Shown here: positions 47,138 to 55,209 of the stretch, piece by piece
Layout of the letters: every line of letters starts with the position of its first letter
Position numbering within the stretch: the stretch's first letter is position 1
NCBI RefSeq assembly: GCF_014653195.1
Contig: NZ_BNAH01000017.1
Location: 1-64,000 of the forward strand
DNA: 64,000 nucleotides
Reading direction: 5' to 3'
Source of the DNA: Thalassotalea profundi
GTDB lineage: Bacteria > Pseudomonadota > Gammaproteobacteria > Enterobacterales > Alteromonadaceae
Notes under the pieces: model-generated
Told to the model about the DNA's origin: nothing
Databases searched by the model: none
Seen by the model: only the letters and a program-made list of their open reading frames with translations
Translations under genes and position numbers: made by a program

Positions 47138-47696
47138 TGCTTTTGAATAATTCAACGAGACCGCTTATCAATAAAGTTACGAGCTAGATATAAAATCTTC
47201 TAATCGTGGTAGTTTTTAGTACTTGTTTAACTTTTGTTACTCAAGAAACTAAAAACTGCCATAAATGATTATTCTACCTCAATATTTTGAAGATAATTAA
47301 TCCTGTTTACCTTACTAATCGCTAGTGAGCTAGAGAATTATACCTGTCGAATAAAATAGAAAATCACATTAACTTTGTTTATCCATTTCTCACTCTTTAA
47401 CTTATTCCAAAAAAATCATTTTAACTTTTTGATTTTCCTATAAAAAAACTTATAACGTACCTCTTAATGATTAAGTGCGATAGTAAGCTTAAATTTTTTA
47501 AGGTCATTATGTTGCAAATAAAAGCCTGTAAAGTCGATATACTCATGCAATATATTAGCAACTAAAAATTTACCTTAAAGGCTTTACAATACTCAGTTAT
47601 TAAACGCTAAACTATTCCAACAAGGGAAGTCTATTCCTATTTCACTGCTGATAGATTACTTAATAGACCTTAGTAGCATTTCGAAGGAAGATACCA
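47138..47696. other. Long gene-free spacer after pgi
   Basis: No supported gene on either strand. A 13-bp inverted repeat (47208-47220 with 47248-47260, one wobble, 27-base loop) may help to end pgi transcription. A frame from about 47580 stays open for some 40 codons (NTQLLNAKLFQQGKSIPISL) but has no start or Shine-Dalgarno and runs antisense into the next gene, so it is not called. Confidence 0.5.
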
Positions 47697-47721
47697 AAAG
47701 CCCTGTAAAAAACGGGGCTTT
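47697..47721. terminator. Terminator after the DapA-family gene
   Basis: A 10-bp stem AAAGCCCTGT/ACGGGGCTTT (one G-T pair) with an A5 loop, 24 bases beyond the stop of the minus-strand DapA-family gene. On the transcript it is followed by TTTTGG; on the plus strand by CTCTTTTTC, so it may also work in that direction. Confidence 0.7.
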
Positions 47722-47744
47722 CTCTTTTTCAATTTTTAAAATTA

Positions 47745-48713
47745 TTAGTCTATTAAATCCAGAAGTTCGAGTCTTTGCTTTGCTAGAAAATACCTTGTGC
47801 GAACATCATCAATTTGCTGTTGAGTTAATTGTTTACCAAAGGTACGAAGTCCTCCGTTGGTATCATTATGGTGAACGCCAAAAGCAAATTTAAGATATTC
47901 CATAAGCAGCGGCTGAGCATCAAGATATGAAATGGAATTCATTGCCTGAGAAATTTTATTTGCCTGTGCCCATTGTCCATTATTAACATACTCTTGCATG
48001 GTGACACTCGCTTTTGGGAAGATACAACCGACACCTGTAATTCCACCGCATGCCCCCGCAAGTCCTGCATGTACAGTTACAGTGTCAACACCGGCCAAAA
48101 TTTTTAAATCTTTATTCTCTAACATCAAAGTTTCAATAACAGAAACATCAATAGTCGATATTTTAAGCGCAGTCACTTCAGGAAGCGCCGCGAGTCTTTT
48201 AAGAATATCGGTTGAAAGTGCATGATAACCTGCAGCATCAGGATTGTTATACGGCATTATTGTCACGCCTGCTTCTTTTGCCGCTGTTGCTGAAAGCGCG
48301 TAGTACGCATACATTTCTTCATCAGAAGGAGTTTCTTTAGTTTTTGGTGGCATCACCATTACTGTGTCCACGCCAACAGTTGCTAGCTCTTTAACGATAG
48401 TGGCAAGCTCTTCTTTAGTTTCCGCTGCAGCTCCACTAATTAATGGCACATTGTATTCTTTAGCGACATCAGAAAGAGCTTTAAGTAAAGAAAGACGCTG
48501 TTCAGCGCTTAGATAGCTATTCTCACCTAACGTACCAGAGCCGACAAGACCGCCCATTCTGCTACCACCTTTGCCTTGAACTTTTAATATATCTGCAGCG
48601 TATTTTTTTGTCGCATCAAAATCAATTTCAAGGGCACCAGTTTCAGACTCTTTAAGCCATGTAAATACGGCCGGCATCACGGTATATCGCCAATCTTTAC
48701 TATTTGTTTCCAT
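47745..48713 (-). CDS. DapA-family (dihydrodipicolinate synthase/NAL-like) aldolase
   Basis: 322 aa from the second ATG (48713), which has AGGA six bases upstream; an ATG three bases earlier is too close. Class I aldolase barrel: GLVGSGTLGENSYLSAEQR, MPYNNP with the conserved Tyr, and TALKIST with the Schiff-base Lys, then AGVDTVTVHAGLAGACGGITG. The C-terminus is longer than in true DapA, and no lysine-pathway gene is near, so it is likely a catabolic member cleaving or dehydrating a 2-keto acid sugar. It stands alone behind a palindromic operator. Confidence 0.82.
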   Translation of the reverse strand: METNSKDWRYTVMPAVFTWLKESETGALEIDFDATKKYAADILKVQGKGGSRMGGLVGSGTLGENSYLSAEQRLSLLKALSDVAKEYNVPLISGAAAETKEELATIVKELATVGVDTVMVMPPKTKETPSDEEMYAYYALSATAAKEAGVTIMPYNNPDAAGYHALSTDILKRLAALPEVTALKISTIDVSVIETLMLENKDLKILAGVDTVTVHAGLAGACGGITGVGCIFPKASVTMQEYVNNGQWAQANKISQAMNSISYLDAQPLLMEYLKFAFGVHHNDTNGGLRTFGKQLTQQQIDDVRTRYFLAKQRLELLDLID

Positions 48714-48752
48714 CATATTTCCTGTTATTTAAAAATCACACTCGATAGATCA

Positions 48753-48792
48753 TATCACTAAGATATACTGTATACAATATATCTTGGTGATA
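48753..48792. promoter_or_regulatory. Long palindromic operator of the DapA-family gene
   Basis: Arms TATCACTAAGATAT (48753-48766) and ATATCTTGGTGATA (48779-48792) pair at 13 of 14 positions around a centre containing TGTATACA. It lies 40-79 bases upstream of the aldolase start. The TGTATACA core is the type bound by FadR-subfamily GntR repressors, which often control sugar-acid aldolases. No GntR gene is in the window. Confidence 0.6.
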
Positions 48793-49198
48793 GTTGAATT
48801 ATATCAGTTAAATTAACTCCGGCAAAGCATGAAATGTATAGGGATGCCCCTTTAAATGGCTAAAGTTAACACTCAACTTCTACTCTATGTCTATGTTAAA
48901 TTCATTGTAAATGAATACCCCTAGTAAAAAAATTTATCCTTGGTAAATGTACCATTCTACCTCTGAATTTTGTATTATCGAGGGCGTACTATAGTGCTAC
49001 TGTACTTTTCTCTTTTTAGACTAAATACTATATTCCGCTATTTTTATTGCCAGCATTTTTATTAAACGGTATGTTAATGAAATTGTACGTTTAGCAAACA
49101 CTTCAAGCGGGGTTTTAAACAGTTTGCTCTATATCGTGTCGGTTCACTTTTAAGCACGCAATTTTTAGTCTCAAATAGGACGTATACAAGGAGGTTTA
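48793..49198. other. Gene-free spacer
   Basis: About 400 AT-rich bases with no supported frame, RNA gene or clear repeat. It ends in the strong Shine-Dalgarno AAGGAGG of the next small gene. Confidence 0.4.
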
Positions 49199-49389
49199 AT
49201 GAAAATTAATAAAATATGGAGTTTTATAGGCGTTGTTTTATTTGTTGTTGGCCTGTTCGATATTATTTTTTACTGGCCAGTTACTGGGATATTTGGGTGT
49301 TTTTAATTAGGAAAGTATTCAACATAGTGGTGGGAGCCTTTTTAATTTGGGAGTACTTGATTAAGCCTAAATATAATAATGCTCAATGA
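49199..49389 (+). pseudogene. Small two-helix membrane protein gene, frameshifted at a T5 run
   Basis: An ideal Shine-Dalgarno (AAGGAGG, 5-base gap) precedes the ATG at 49199. The first frame gives 35 residues with one membrane segment (IWSFIGVVLFVVGLFDIIFY) and stops at 49306. The next frame continues without a break as KVFNIVVGAFLIWEYLIKPK and ends at 49389. One more T in the run 49300-49304 would join both into a 63-residue protein with two membrane segments. I cannot name the family. It is either a fresh frameshift, a sequencing error, or the short form is used. Confidence 0.5.
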
Positions 49390-49564
49390 CCTAATTAGCG
49401 CTTGAGTCATAACAATTACATTATATATGGGTCAGCTAGTCGGCATTTAACCATTATATAAAGCAACAAAGACACTCGAATAACTGATAATTTTATGGCT
49501 AATGCAATACCTAAGGTTATGTACTAGCGCTCAAATGAATTTAATTAGAAATGGAAGTTTCAAT

Positions 49565-50230
49565 ATGTATAGACCAATTATTTTTTTATTAGTTATTATT
49601 TTTTCCAATACAAGCCTCGCTTCTAGCGATGTTGAGACAGCTCTGACAAATCATAAAATTGCAGGTATCACATTACTCACAAGCAAAAAAGAACTAGATG
49701 AAATACTAAAAGCTAGATCGGATTTGACCTGTGAAAATAGTGATGTCCCTGAACGGACCACTCATAATAAAGTTATTAGTGCATCATGGTCTCGTGATTG
49801 TCACACTATTTTCTCACCAACCGATCTCATAGGAATGAAAATACACGTGACAGGGTTGAAGTCTGTGATCACGAGTATTGACTATATTTGGTCTAAACGA
49901 GAAGGTGAAAGAGCGGATGTGGAAGACACGATCAAAGAAATAAGAAATATTTATCAAATATTAAAACCGCACATGCCAAAGAACTGGTCTGGTTATGAAG
50001 AAGTGCTGATGTCAGAGAAAAAGCCACAATTAAAAGCAATGATTGATCAAGGGTTAATTAAAGATAGTTATCGGCAAAATCTAGATGCTAACAAAATAGA
50101 ACATTCTTGTGGTCCCATTAGATTCAGAACCCAAGTTGAATTTAACGATAGAGGTGTTAACTTGTTCCAACAAATGAATCGAATTGTTGAAAAATGTGTA
50201 CCCAAGACTGTACCACTTAAAAGGTCATAA
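49565..50230 (+). CDS. Exported hypothetical protein
   Basis: 221 aa from the ATG at 49565, which has GGAAG upstream and gives a normal signal peptide (YRPIIFLLVIIFSNTSLAS, cleavage after SLA). Earlier in-frame starts would bury this signal. The mature protein is hydrophilic with four Cys (in DLTCENS, RDCHTIF, HSCGPIR and EKCVP), likely disulfide-bonded in the periplasm. No family recognised. Confidence 0.6.
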   Translation: MYRPIIFLLVIIFSNTSLASSDVETALTNHKIAGITLLTSKKELDEILKARSDLTCENSDVPERTTHNKVISASWSRDCHTIFSPTDLIGMKIHVTGLKSVITSIDYIWSKREGERADVEDTIKEIRNIYQILKPHMPKNWSGYEEVLMSEKKPQLKAMIDQGLIKDSYRQNLDANKIEHSCGPIRFRTQVEFNDRGVNLFQQMNRIVEKCVPKTVPLKRS

Positions 50231-50445
50231 ACTATTAAGATATTAGACTATTATAGAAATTTTAATCAAGCTTAGCCTTTTAGTTACTTGAATATTATCG
50301 TTAATCTCTCCATCTAAACCATATGTTAGTTGAAGTTATAAATAACCATATTCAATACAATTAATGTTCTTTATTACATATTAGCTATAGTATTTATATT
50401 ATCTATATTTCGAGGTATGTTTAGTCTAATAGTTTTGAGTAAAAA

Positions 50446-50553
50446 ATGCTAAAAGGAGCATTTATATTTTTAGCTATGCTCCCTTTAATATCTATTTTTC
50501 CAATACACCTCAAGAAGGCAAAAACCTGGAAAAGTAAAAACAAGAACAGATAA
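50446..50553 (+). CDS. Possible 35-residue membrane peptide
   Basis: A short frame with one N-terminal hydrophobic segment (FIFLAMLPLISIFPI) and a strongly basic tail (KKAKTWKSKNKNR), the usual form of a small inner-membrane protein. The Shine-Dalgarno is weak (GAG). It heads a row of three small membrane frames. Support is moderate only. Confidence 0.35.
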   Translation: MLKGAFIFLAMLPLISIFPIHLKKAKTWKSKNKNR

Positions 50554-50582
50554 AAAGAAAAGCAGAAAGTGGTGAGCCTCTA

Positions 50583-50681
50583 ATGATTTGTAACCATGAA
50601 TTATTCAAGCCAGACAAATTACAACTTACTGTTTTATTTTTCATTATTTTAGCTAGCTATATTCTATGCGAGTGGATATGA
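50583..50681 (+). CDS. Possible 32-residue membrane peptide
   Basis: Begins ATG with GGTGAG upstream and has one hydrophobic segment (LTVLFFIILASYILC). Its TGA overlaps the ATG of the next gene in the form ATGA (50678-50681), the usual sign of coupled translation. That overlap is the main reason to list it. Confidence 0.4.
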   Translation: MICNHELFKPDKLQLTVLFFIILASYILCEWI

Positions 50682-51073
50682 GTATTATCATTGGTACAGC
50701 TATTTGGTTGCTTATAGTGCTATTAGCGATTGCAAATGGCGTTTTAAGAGACAAAGTTTTAGCTCAATTACTCGGTAAAAAGTTAGCTCTGCCGTTGAGT
50801 GGTATTTCACTGTCAACACTTATCGTTATTGTCGCTTCAAATACCATTCACTTTACAGGCTTATCAACCTTTAAAGGTTTTATTAACCTAGGGGTTTATT
50901 GGTTATCTATTACAGTTATTTTTGAATATACAATGGGGCTCTTTGTTGAAAAGAAGTCACTACATGAAATAAATCAAGTCTTTAACATCAAAAAAGGTAA
51001 TTTGTTTGTGTTAGTTCTTATTGTGGTAACTTTAGCTCCACCTTTGATCGCATATTATAAAGAACTTTATTAA
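50678..51073 (+). CDS. Hypothetical four-helix membrane protein
   Basis: 131 aa from the ATG at 50678; an ATG at 50666 adds four residues but has no better ribosome site. Four hydrophobic segments (IIGTAIWLLIVLLAIAN, ISLSTLIVIVAS, FINLGVYWLSITVIFEY, LFVLVLIVVTLAPPLIAYY). The loop KKLALPLSGISLST and the Glu in the third helix are notable. No family recognised. Probably coupled to the preceding small frame. Confidence 0.6.
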   Translation: MSIIIGTAIWLLIVLLAIANGVLRDKVLAQLLGKKLALPLSGISLSTLIVIVASNTIHFTGLSTFKGFINLGVYWLSITVIFEYTMGLFVEKKSLHEINQVFNIKKGNLFVLVLIVVTLAPPLIAYYKELY

Positions 51074-51192
51074 ACAATTGCCTTGAAAAATAAACTATAG
51101 TCCTTTTAATTTAATAGCCTACACTAAGTAGGTGCTTTCTATACCTTTTATAAGTTAATCGTTGTTATATTGATGCTCCCCTACAAGGAAAT

Positions 51193-51447
51193 ATTATCTC
51201 TACACAAAACATAAACGCCATTAAAGGACTCTATTATGCTTTTTCTATTGGCGATATGCCTAATGTACTTGCCGTATTACATGATGACATTATTTGGAAT
51301 GAAGCAGATAACTTTCCCTATGCCGATAACAATCCTTATATCGGCCCACAAGCAGTACATATTTGGACTATGAATAATGGAAAAGCCATTCGCTTTCAAC
51401 AACACATAGATACCCTAAATACAGCTAGGACAACCGGAACAGTATAA
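51193..51447 (+). pseudogene. NTF2/SnoaL-like protein, start lost and middle deleted
   Basis: The frame from about 51193 reads as a SnoaL-like protein: INAIKGLYYAFSIGDMPNVL, HDDIIWNEADNFPYADNNPY, GPQAV, then directly VHIWTMNNGKAIRFQQHIDT. In the family about 60 residues normally lie between GPQAV and the HIWT strand, so an in-frame deletion has removed the core. The expected ATG after AAGGAAAT is ATT. Both defects point to a dead gene. It has no clear link to neighbours. Confidence 0.65.
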
Positions 51448-51514
51448 TTAAATACAAAAGCATCAGATCATGCTAATTGTTTACACTTCACTCAAAAATG
51501 CTAAGTAATTAAAA

Positions 51515-52126
51515 TTACTTAGCAATCCAAGAAGACGAACATATTTCTTGGTTATTCACTAATACACGCCCTTTAAATACCGCACCTTGCTTAATTTCAC
51601 CAACACCTTTTGGCGTACCTGTCATAACAACATCACCATTTTCTAGAGTCATAAATTTTTGTAATTCGCTTAAAATTTCAGATGGTTTATACATCATTAA
51701 TAACACACCGCCTTGTTGAGCAAGTTCACTATTAATCGTCAGTTCAAGTGATAAAGTCTCATCAATAGTATCTATTGCAACAAAATCACTAAAAACGGCT
51801 GAGCCGTCGAATGCTTTGGCGCGTTCCCATGGTAAGCCTTTTGCTTTGAGCTTGCTTTGCAAAGTACGTTTGGTTAAATCTAGACCAAAACCTACTGCTG
51901 AAAATTTACCATCTTGATACACAAAACAAAGCTCGCCTTCAAAGTGTAATGGCTCTTGGTGAACAGCATGCAAGTCAGTTGAAATAGCACTATTAGGTTT
52001 TAAAAACACCACCATTTCGTTAGGTACTTCATTACCTAGTTCAGTAATATGATCAACATAATTTCGCCCTATACACATAATTTTTGATGGCGTTACTTTA
52101 TGGTTGTTTACATTAATACAATTCAT
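51515..52126 (-). CDS. FAH-family hydrolase/decarboxylase
   Basis: 203 aa, single-domain size. Fumarylacetoacetate-hydrolase fold: KIMCIGRNYVDHITELG, FLKPNSAI, FEGELCFVYQ with the metal Glu pair, KGLPWERAKAFDGSA, and NGDVVMTGTPKGVG. Relatives cleave acylpyruvates or decarboxylate oxaloacetate in the cytoplasm; substrate not certain. It lies 24 bases downstream of the antiporter gene and is probably co-transcribed. Confidence 0.88.
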   Translation of the reverse strand: MNCINVNNHKVTPSKIMCIGRNYVDHITELGNEVPNEMVVFLKPNSAISTDLHAVHQEPLHFEGELCFVYQDGKFSAVGFGLDLTKRTLQSKLKAKGLPWERAKAFDGSAVFSDFVAIDTIDETLSLELTINSELAQQGGVLLMMYKPSEILSELQKFMTLENGDVVMTGTPKGVGEIKQGAVFKGRVLVNNQEICSSSWIAK

Positions 52127-52150
52127 TACTTTTACTTACTCGTCTATATT

Positions 52151-53749
52151 TTAGTTAATACTTTGCTTGACCAACAACATTGCGGTTTCATGTTGAGCAT
52201 GAACAAACGATCTAATATTAAGTTCTGATAATGCAGCTTTTTCTTCAAGCGAATTGACTTTCACCACTAACTTAGCTTCAGGGTAATATGCAAGCACAGC
52301 TTCACATACAATTTGTTTATTTTTTAAGGAATTAACAGTAATAATTATGCTACTTGTTTGCTCTACCTTTAATGACGTTAATACAGGAACTTTATCTAAG
52401 TGACCAAAATAAGCGTTATAACCACGTTTTCTAGCAAGTAATACATGCTGTAGATTATCGGAAATAATTAAAAATTCAACACCACTATTGGTTAACTCTT
52501 TTGCGACAATTCTGCCTAAAATAGAAAAGCCACAAACAATTGTATGGTTGGTTATATTCAACCTAGTTATTTTGTCTGATTCAAAAAACTCTACAACAAA
52601 AAATGAAGCTAATTTATAAATATTATTTACCATAAACGGCGTTAGTATCATAGACAACACTGTTATTAGTATAAGAAAGCTACCTAAGGTTTCTGAAATA
52701 AGGTGTTGATTTAAAGCCATGGCAAAAATAGCAAAAGAAAACTCCCCTACTTGGCATAAAGCAATTGCTGACTTTATTGATTCACTTTTATCCGATTTTC
52801 GTCGGATTAATAAATAAATAATAATCGCTTTAATCAGCATAACTAAGCTTAATACACCGAGTACCCAATGTAAGTTACTAGCAAAATAGAAAACATCAAT
52901 TTTAGTACCAATAGAAAAGAAAAACGCACCTAATAATAAATCTTTATAGGAAGCAATATCTGATTCCACCTTTATATGAAATTTAGTTTCAGCGATGATC
53001 ATGCCTGCAATAAAAGCACCTAGAGAATAAGTAAACCCCATCTCATGAGCAATTAACGATGCTCCGATAACAATAGTAAATACCGAACTTAAAAATAATT
53101 CTTCAGTTCGTGCATTCGCCGAAAAATGTAGTAACCATGTAATAACCTTTTTACCAATGGTAAACATGAAAATAATAACTAAGGTCGCATATAGTATAGT
53201 TTTTAATAACACATCCGTTAGTGATAATTCGTTATACGATAAAAAACCCATTAATAATAAAATGGGTATAACCGCTAAGTCTTGAAAGACTAAAATGGCA
53301 ACTGATTTTTTGCCATATGGCGTAACAATATCTTTGGATTTTTTCAAATACGGTAATACGATAGCAGTTGAAGATAAACTAAATGCTAGAGCAATAATTA
53401 ATGCAGAAATAGCTTCAAGGTTAAACAGATAAAATGCAACACCAAAGATAACCAATGCACTGGCTGCAACCTGAATAAAACCATTAAAAAATATCAGGTC
53501 TTTCATTTTTCCAAGCTTAGCAAATGACATTTCTAGACCAATAGTAAACATTAAAAATACAATACCAAATTCACCAATAAGATCTAAATAATGAAGATTA
53601 CCACTACCATTAAATTCAAAGAATGTACTGACAAAAGTGCCAGTAATGATATAGCCAATGATATGTGATATTGAGAATTTAGTGAGGATAATATTAATTA
53701 CGCTAGCAAGCGCCAACGATATAGCAATAATTATAAGAATAGAATCCAT
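52151..53749 (-). CDS. CPA2 cation:proton antiporter, KefB/C-like
   Basis: 532 aa. The first 380 residues form a twelve-helix Na+/H+-exchanger-type domain (DLIGEFGIVFLMFTIGLEMS, ALAFSLSSTAIVLPYLKKS, VAILVFQDLAVIPILLLMGF with the transport Asp, and YSLGAFIAGMIIAE). A C-terminal TrkA-N domain follows (about 400-530: HTIVCGFSILGRIVAKEL), which binds nucleotides and gates K+ or Na+ exchange. Upstream of the FAH-family gene on the same strand. Confidence 0.88.
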   Translation of the reverse strand: MDSILIIIAISLALASVINIILTKFSISHIIGYIITGTFVSTFFEFNGSGNLHYLDLIGEFGIVFLMFTIGLEMSFAKLGKMKDLIFFNGFIQVAASALVIFGVAFYLFNLEAISALIIALAFSLSSTAIVLPYLKKSKDIVTPYGKKSVAILVFQDLAVIPILLLMGFLSYNELSLTDVLLKTILYATLVIIFMFTIGKKVITWLLHFSANARTEELFLSSVFTIVIGASLIAHEMGFTYSLGAFIAGMIIAETKFHIKVESDIASYKDLLLGAFFFSIGTKIDVFYFASNLHWVLGVLSLVMLIKAIIIYLLIRRKSDKSESIKSAIALCQVGEFSFAIFAMALNQHLISETLGSFLILITVLSMILTPFMVNNIYKLASFFVVEFFESDKITRLNITNHTIVCGFSILGRIVAKELTNSGVEFLIISDNLQHVLLARKRGYNAYFGHLDKVPVLTSLKVEQTSSIIITVNSLKNKQIVCEAVLAYYPEAKLVVKVNSLEEKAALSELNIRSFVHAQHETAMLLVKQSIN

Positions 53750-53932
53750 ATAGCCCTTAAAGATATTTAACGCTACTTATAACAATACACGTAAATAATT
53801 TAAATTAGTATAATAACTCTAAAGAAATTCTAATAATTAACAGTTAGCCACTGAAGTAATGTATGGTTATCGTGAAACAACTTAAGCATACTTTAATAGA
53901 TAAGAAGCTAATCCTAATTAATAAGGAATATT

Positions 53933-55150
53933 ATGATACTTAAACTGCGATTGACCTTAATTCCAACATTAAAGCTTTCTATTTTTCTATTAGGATTAAT
54001 AACTTTATCTATTAACGCACAAGAACCTGTTATCGCAAGCTATTATTCCGCAAAAGGTGAGCCGACTGCTGTAAGTAATTTACCCGCGGAAAAGTTAAGT
54101 CACATATTATATGCCTTTGTAGGATTATGCGGAGATAATAGTGGTACTAATGCAGCAACGCAAAAAGCAATGGCAACTGCTTGCGAGGGAAAAGCCCCTT
54201 TTTCTGCCGTTTTTTATAATGAAAATGCAGTAATGACTGAATTAAACGCTTTTAGAAAACTAAAGCAACAACATCCACATTTACGTATTTTACCCTCATT
54301 TGGTGGTTGGACACTTTCACAACCTTTTCATGAAATGGCAAAAAGTAACTCAGGGCTTAAACATTTTGTTGAATCCGCACTTGAGTTAATAAAAAAACAC
54401 GAGGTATTTGACGGTATTGATATTGACTGGGAATATCCTGGTGGCGGTGGAAATAATCAAAGAAAATTACAAGGAAAGGCAGCACTAAATGAAAAGCTCG
54501 TTTTTACATTAATGATGAAAGAACTGCGCGAAGGTCTTAATAAGCTTCAACAACAAACAGGTAGAGAATATCAATTAAGTGCGGCAGTCAGTGGCCAAGC
54601 CGACAAGACTAATGCCATTGATTGGAAAAAAACGATCCCTTTTATGGATTATGTCTTTGCAATGACGTACGACTTTGCTGTTGGTAACGGGCGAGCTTCT
54701 CATCATACTAATTTATTTAGTAGCGAAAATAATCCCCAGAGTAGCGAAGCCATGATCAACAACTTGCTTAATGCAGGTATTCCTGAGCAAAAACTAGTAC
54801 TGGGTATCGCATTTTATGGCAGAGGTTGGACCAACAGTGGCTGGCAAGGTGATCATTTCAATAAAGAAAATCAAGCTGTTTCAATAGGGAGTTTTACCTA
54901 CAAAGCGTTAATCAACAAACCACCTACCGGTTATCAATATGGTTATGATACCAAAGCACAAGCAGCCTATTTTTATAATGCAGACAATAAAGGCTTTATT
55001 TCTTTTGACGATAAACGTTCTACTTTAGCAAAAGCTCAGTGGGCTAAAAACAAAGGGTTAGCGGGCGTATTCTCATGGCAGTTAATACAAGACAATGGCA
55101 ATTTGCTTGATGCCATGAATAAAGGTATGAAATTAAAAGCTAAGGAATAA
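53933..55150 (+). CDS. Secreted GH18 chitinase
   Basis: 405 aa with AAGGAATATT before the ATG. A signal peptide ends near SINAQ (residue 30). The mature part is one GH18 barrel: KLSHILYAFVG, LRILPSFGGWTLS, the catalytic DGIDIDWEYPGGGG (DxxDxDxE), AMTYDFAVGNG, and GVFSWQLIQDNG near the end. No chitin-binding domain is present. It cleaves beta-1,4-GlcNAc polymers. It faces the halogenase/receptor operon, and the shared chitin theme is strengthened by a NagR-like operator before the receptor gene. Confidence 0.92.
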   Translation: MILKLRLTLIPTLKLSIFLLGLITLSINAQEPVIASYYSAKGEPTAVSNLPAEKLSHILYAFVGLCGDNSGTNAATQKAMATACEGKAPFSAVFYNENAVMTELNAFRKLKQQHPHLRILPSFGGWTLSQPFHEMAKSNSGLKHFVESALELIKKHEVFDGIDIDWEYPGGGGNNQRKLQGKAALNEKLVFTLMMKELREGLNKLQQQTGREYQLSAAVSGQADKTNAIDWKKTIPFMDYVFAMTYDFAVGNGRASHHTNLFSSENNPQSSEAMINNLLNAGIPEQKLVLGIAFYGRGWTNSGWQGDHFNKENQAVSIGSFTYKALINKPPTGYQYGYDTKAQAAYFYNADNKGFISFDDKRSTLAKAQWAKNKGLAGVFSWQLIQDNGNLLDAMNKGMKLKAKE

Positions 55151-55209
55151 GCGATAAAAATTAAAGCTTTATAACAACTAGATATTCTTTATACAGCCCT
55201 AATTAAACA

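Noticed and set aside
47580..47740. Plus-strand open stretch after pgi
   Set aside because: About 40 codons without a start or ribosome site; it runs antisense into the aldolase gene and matches nothing I know.
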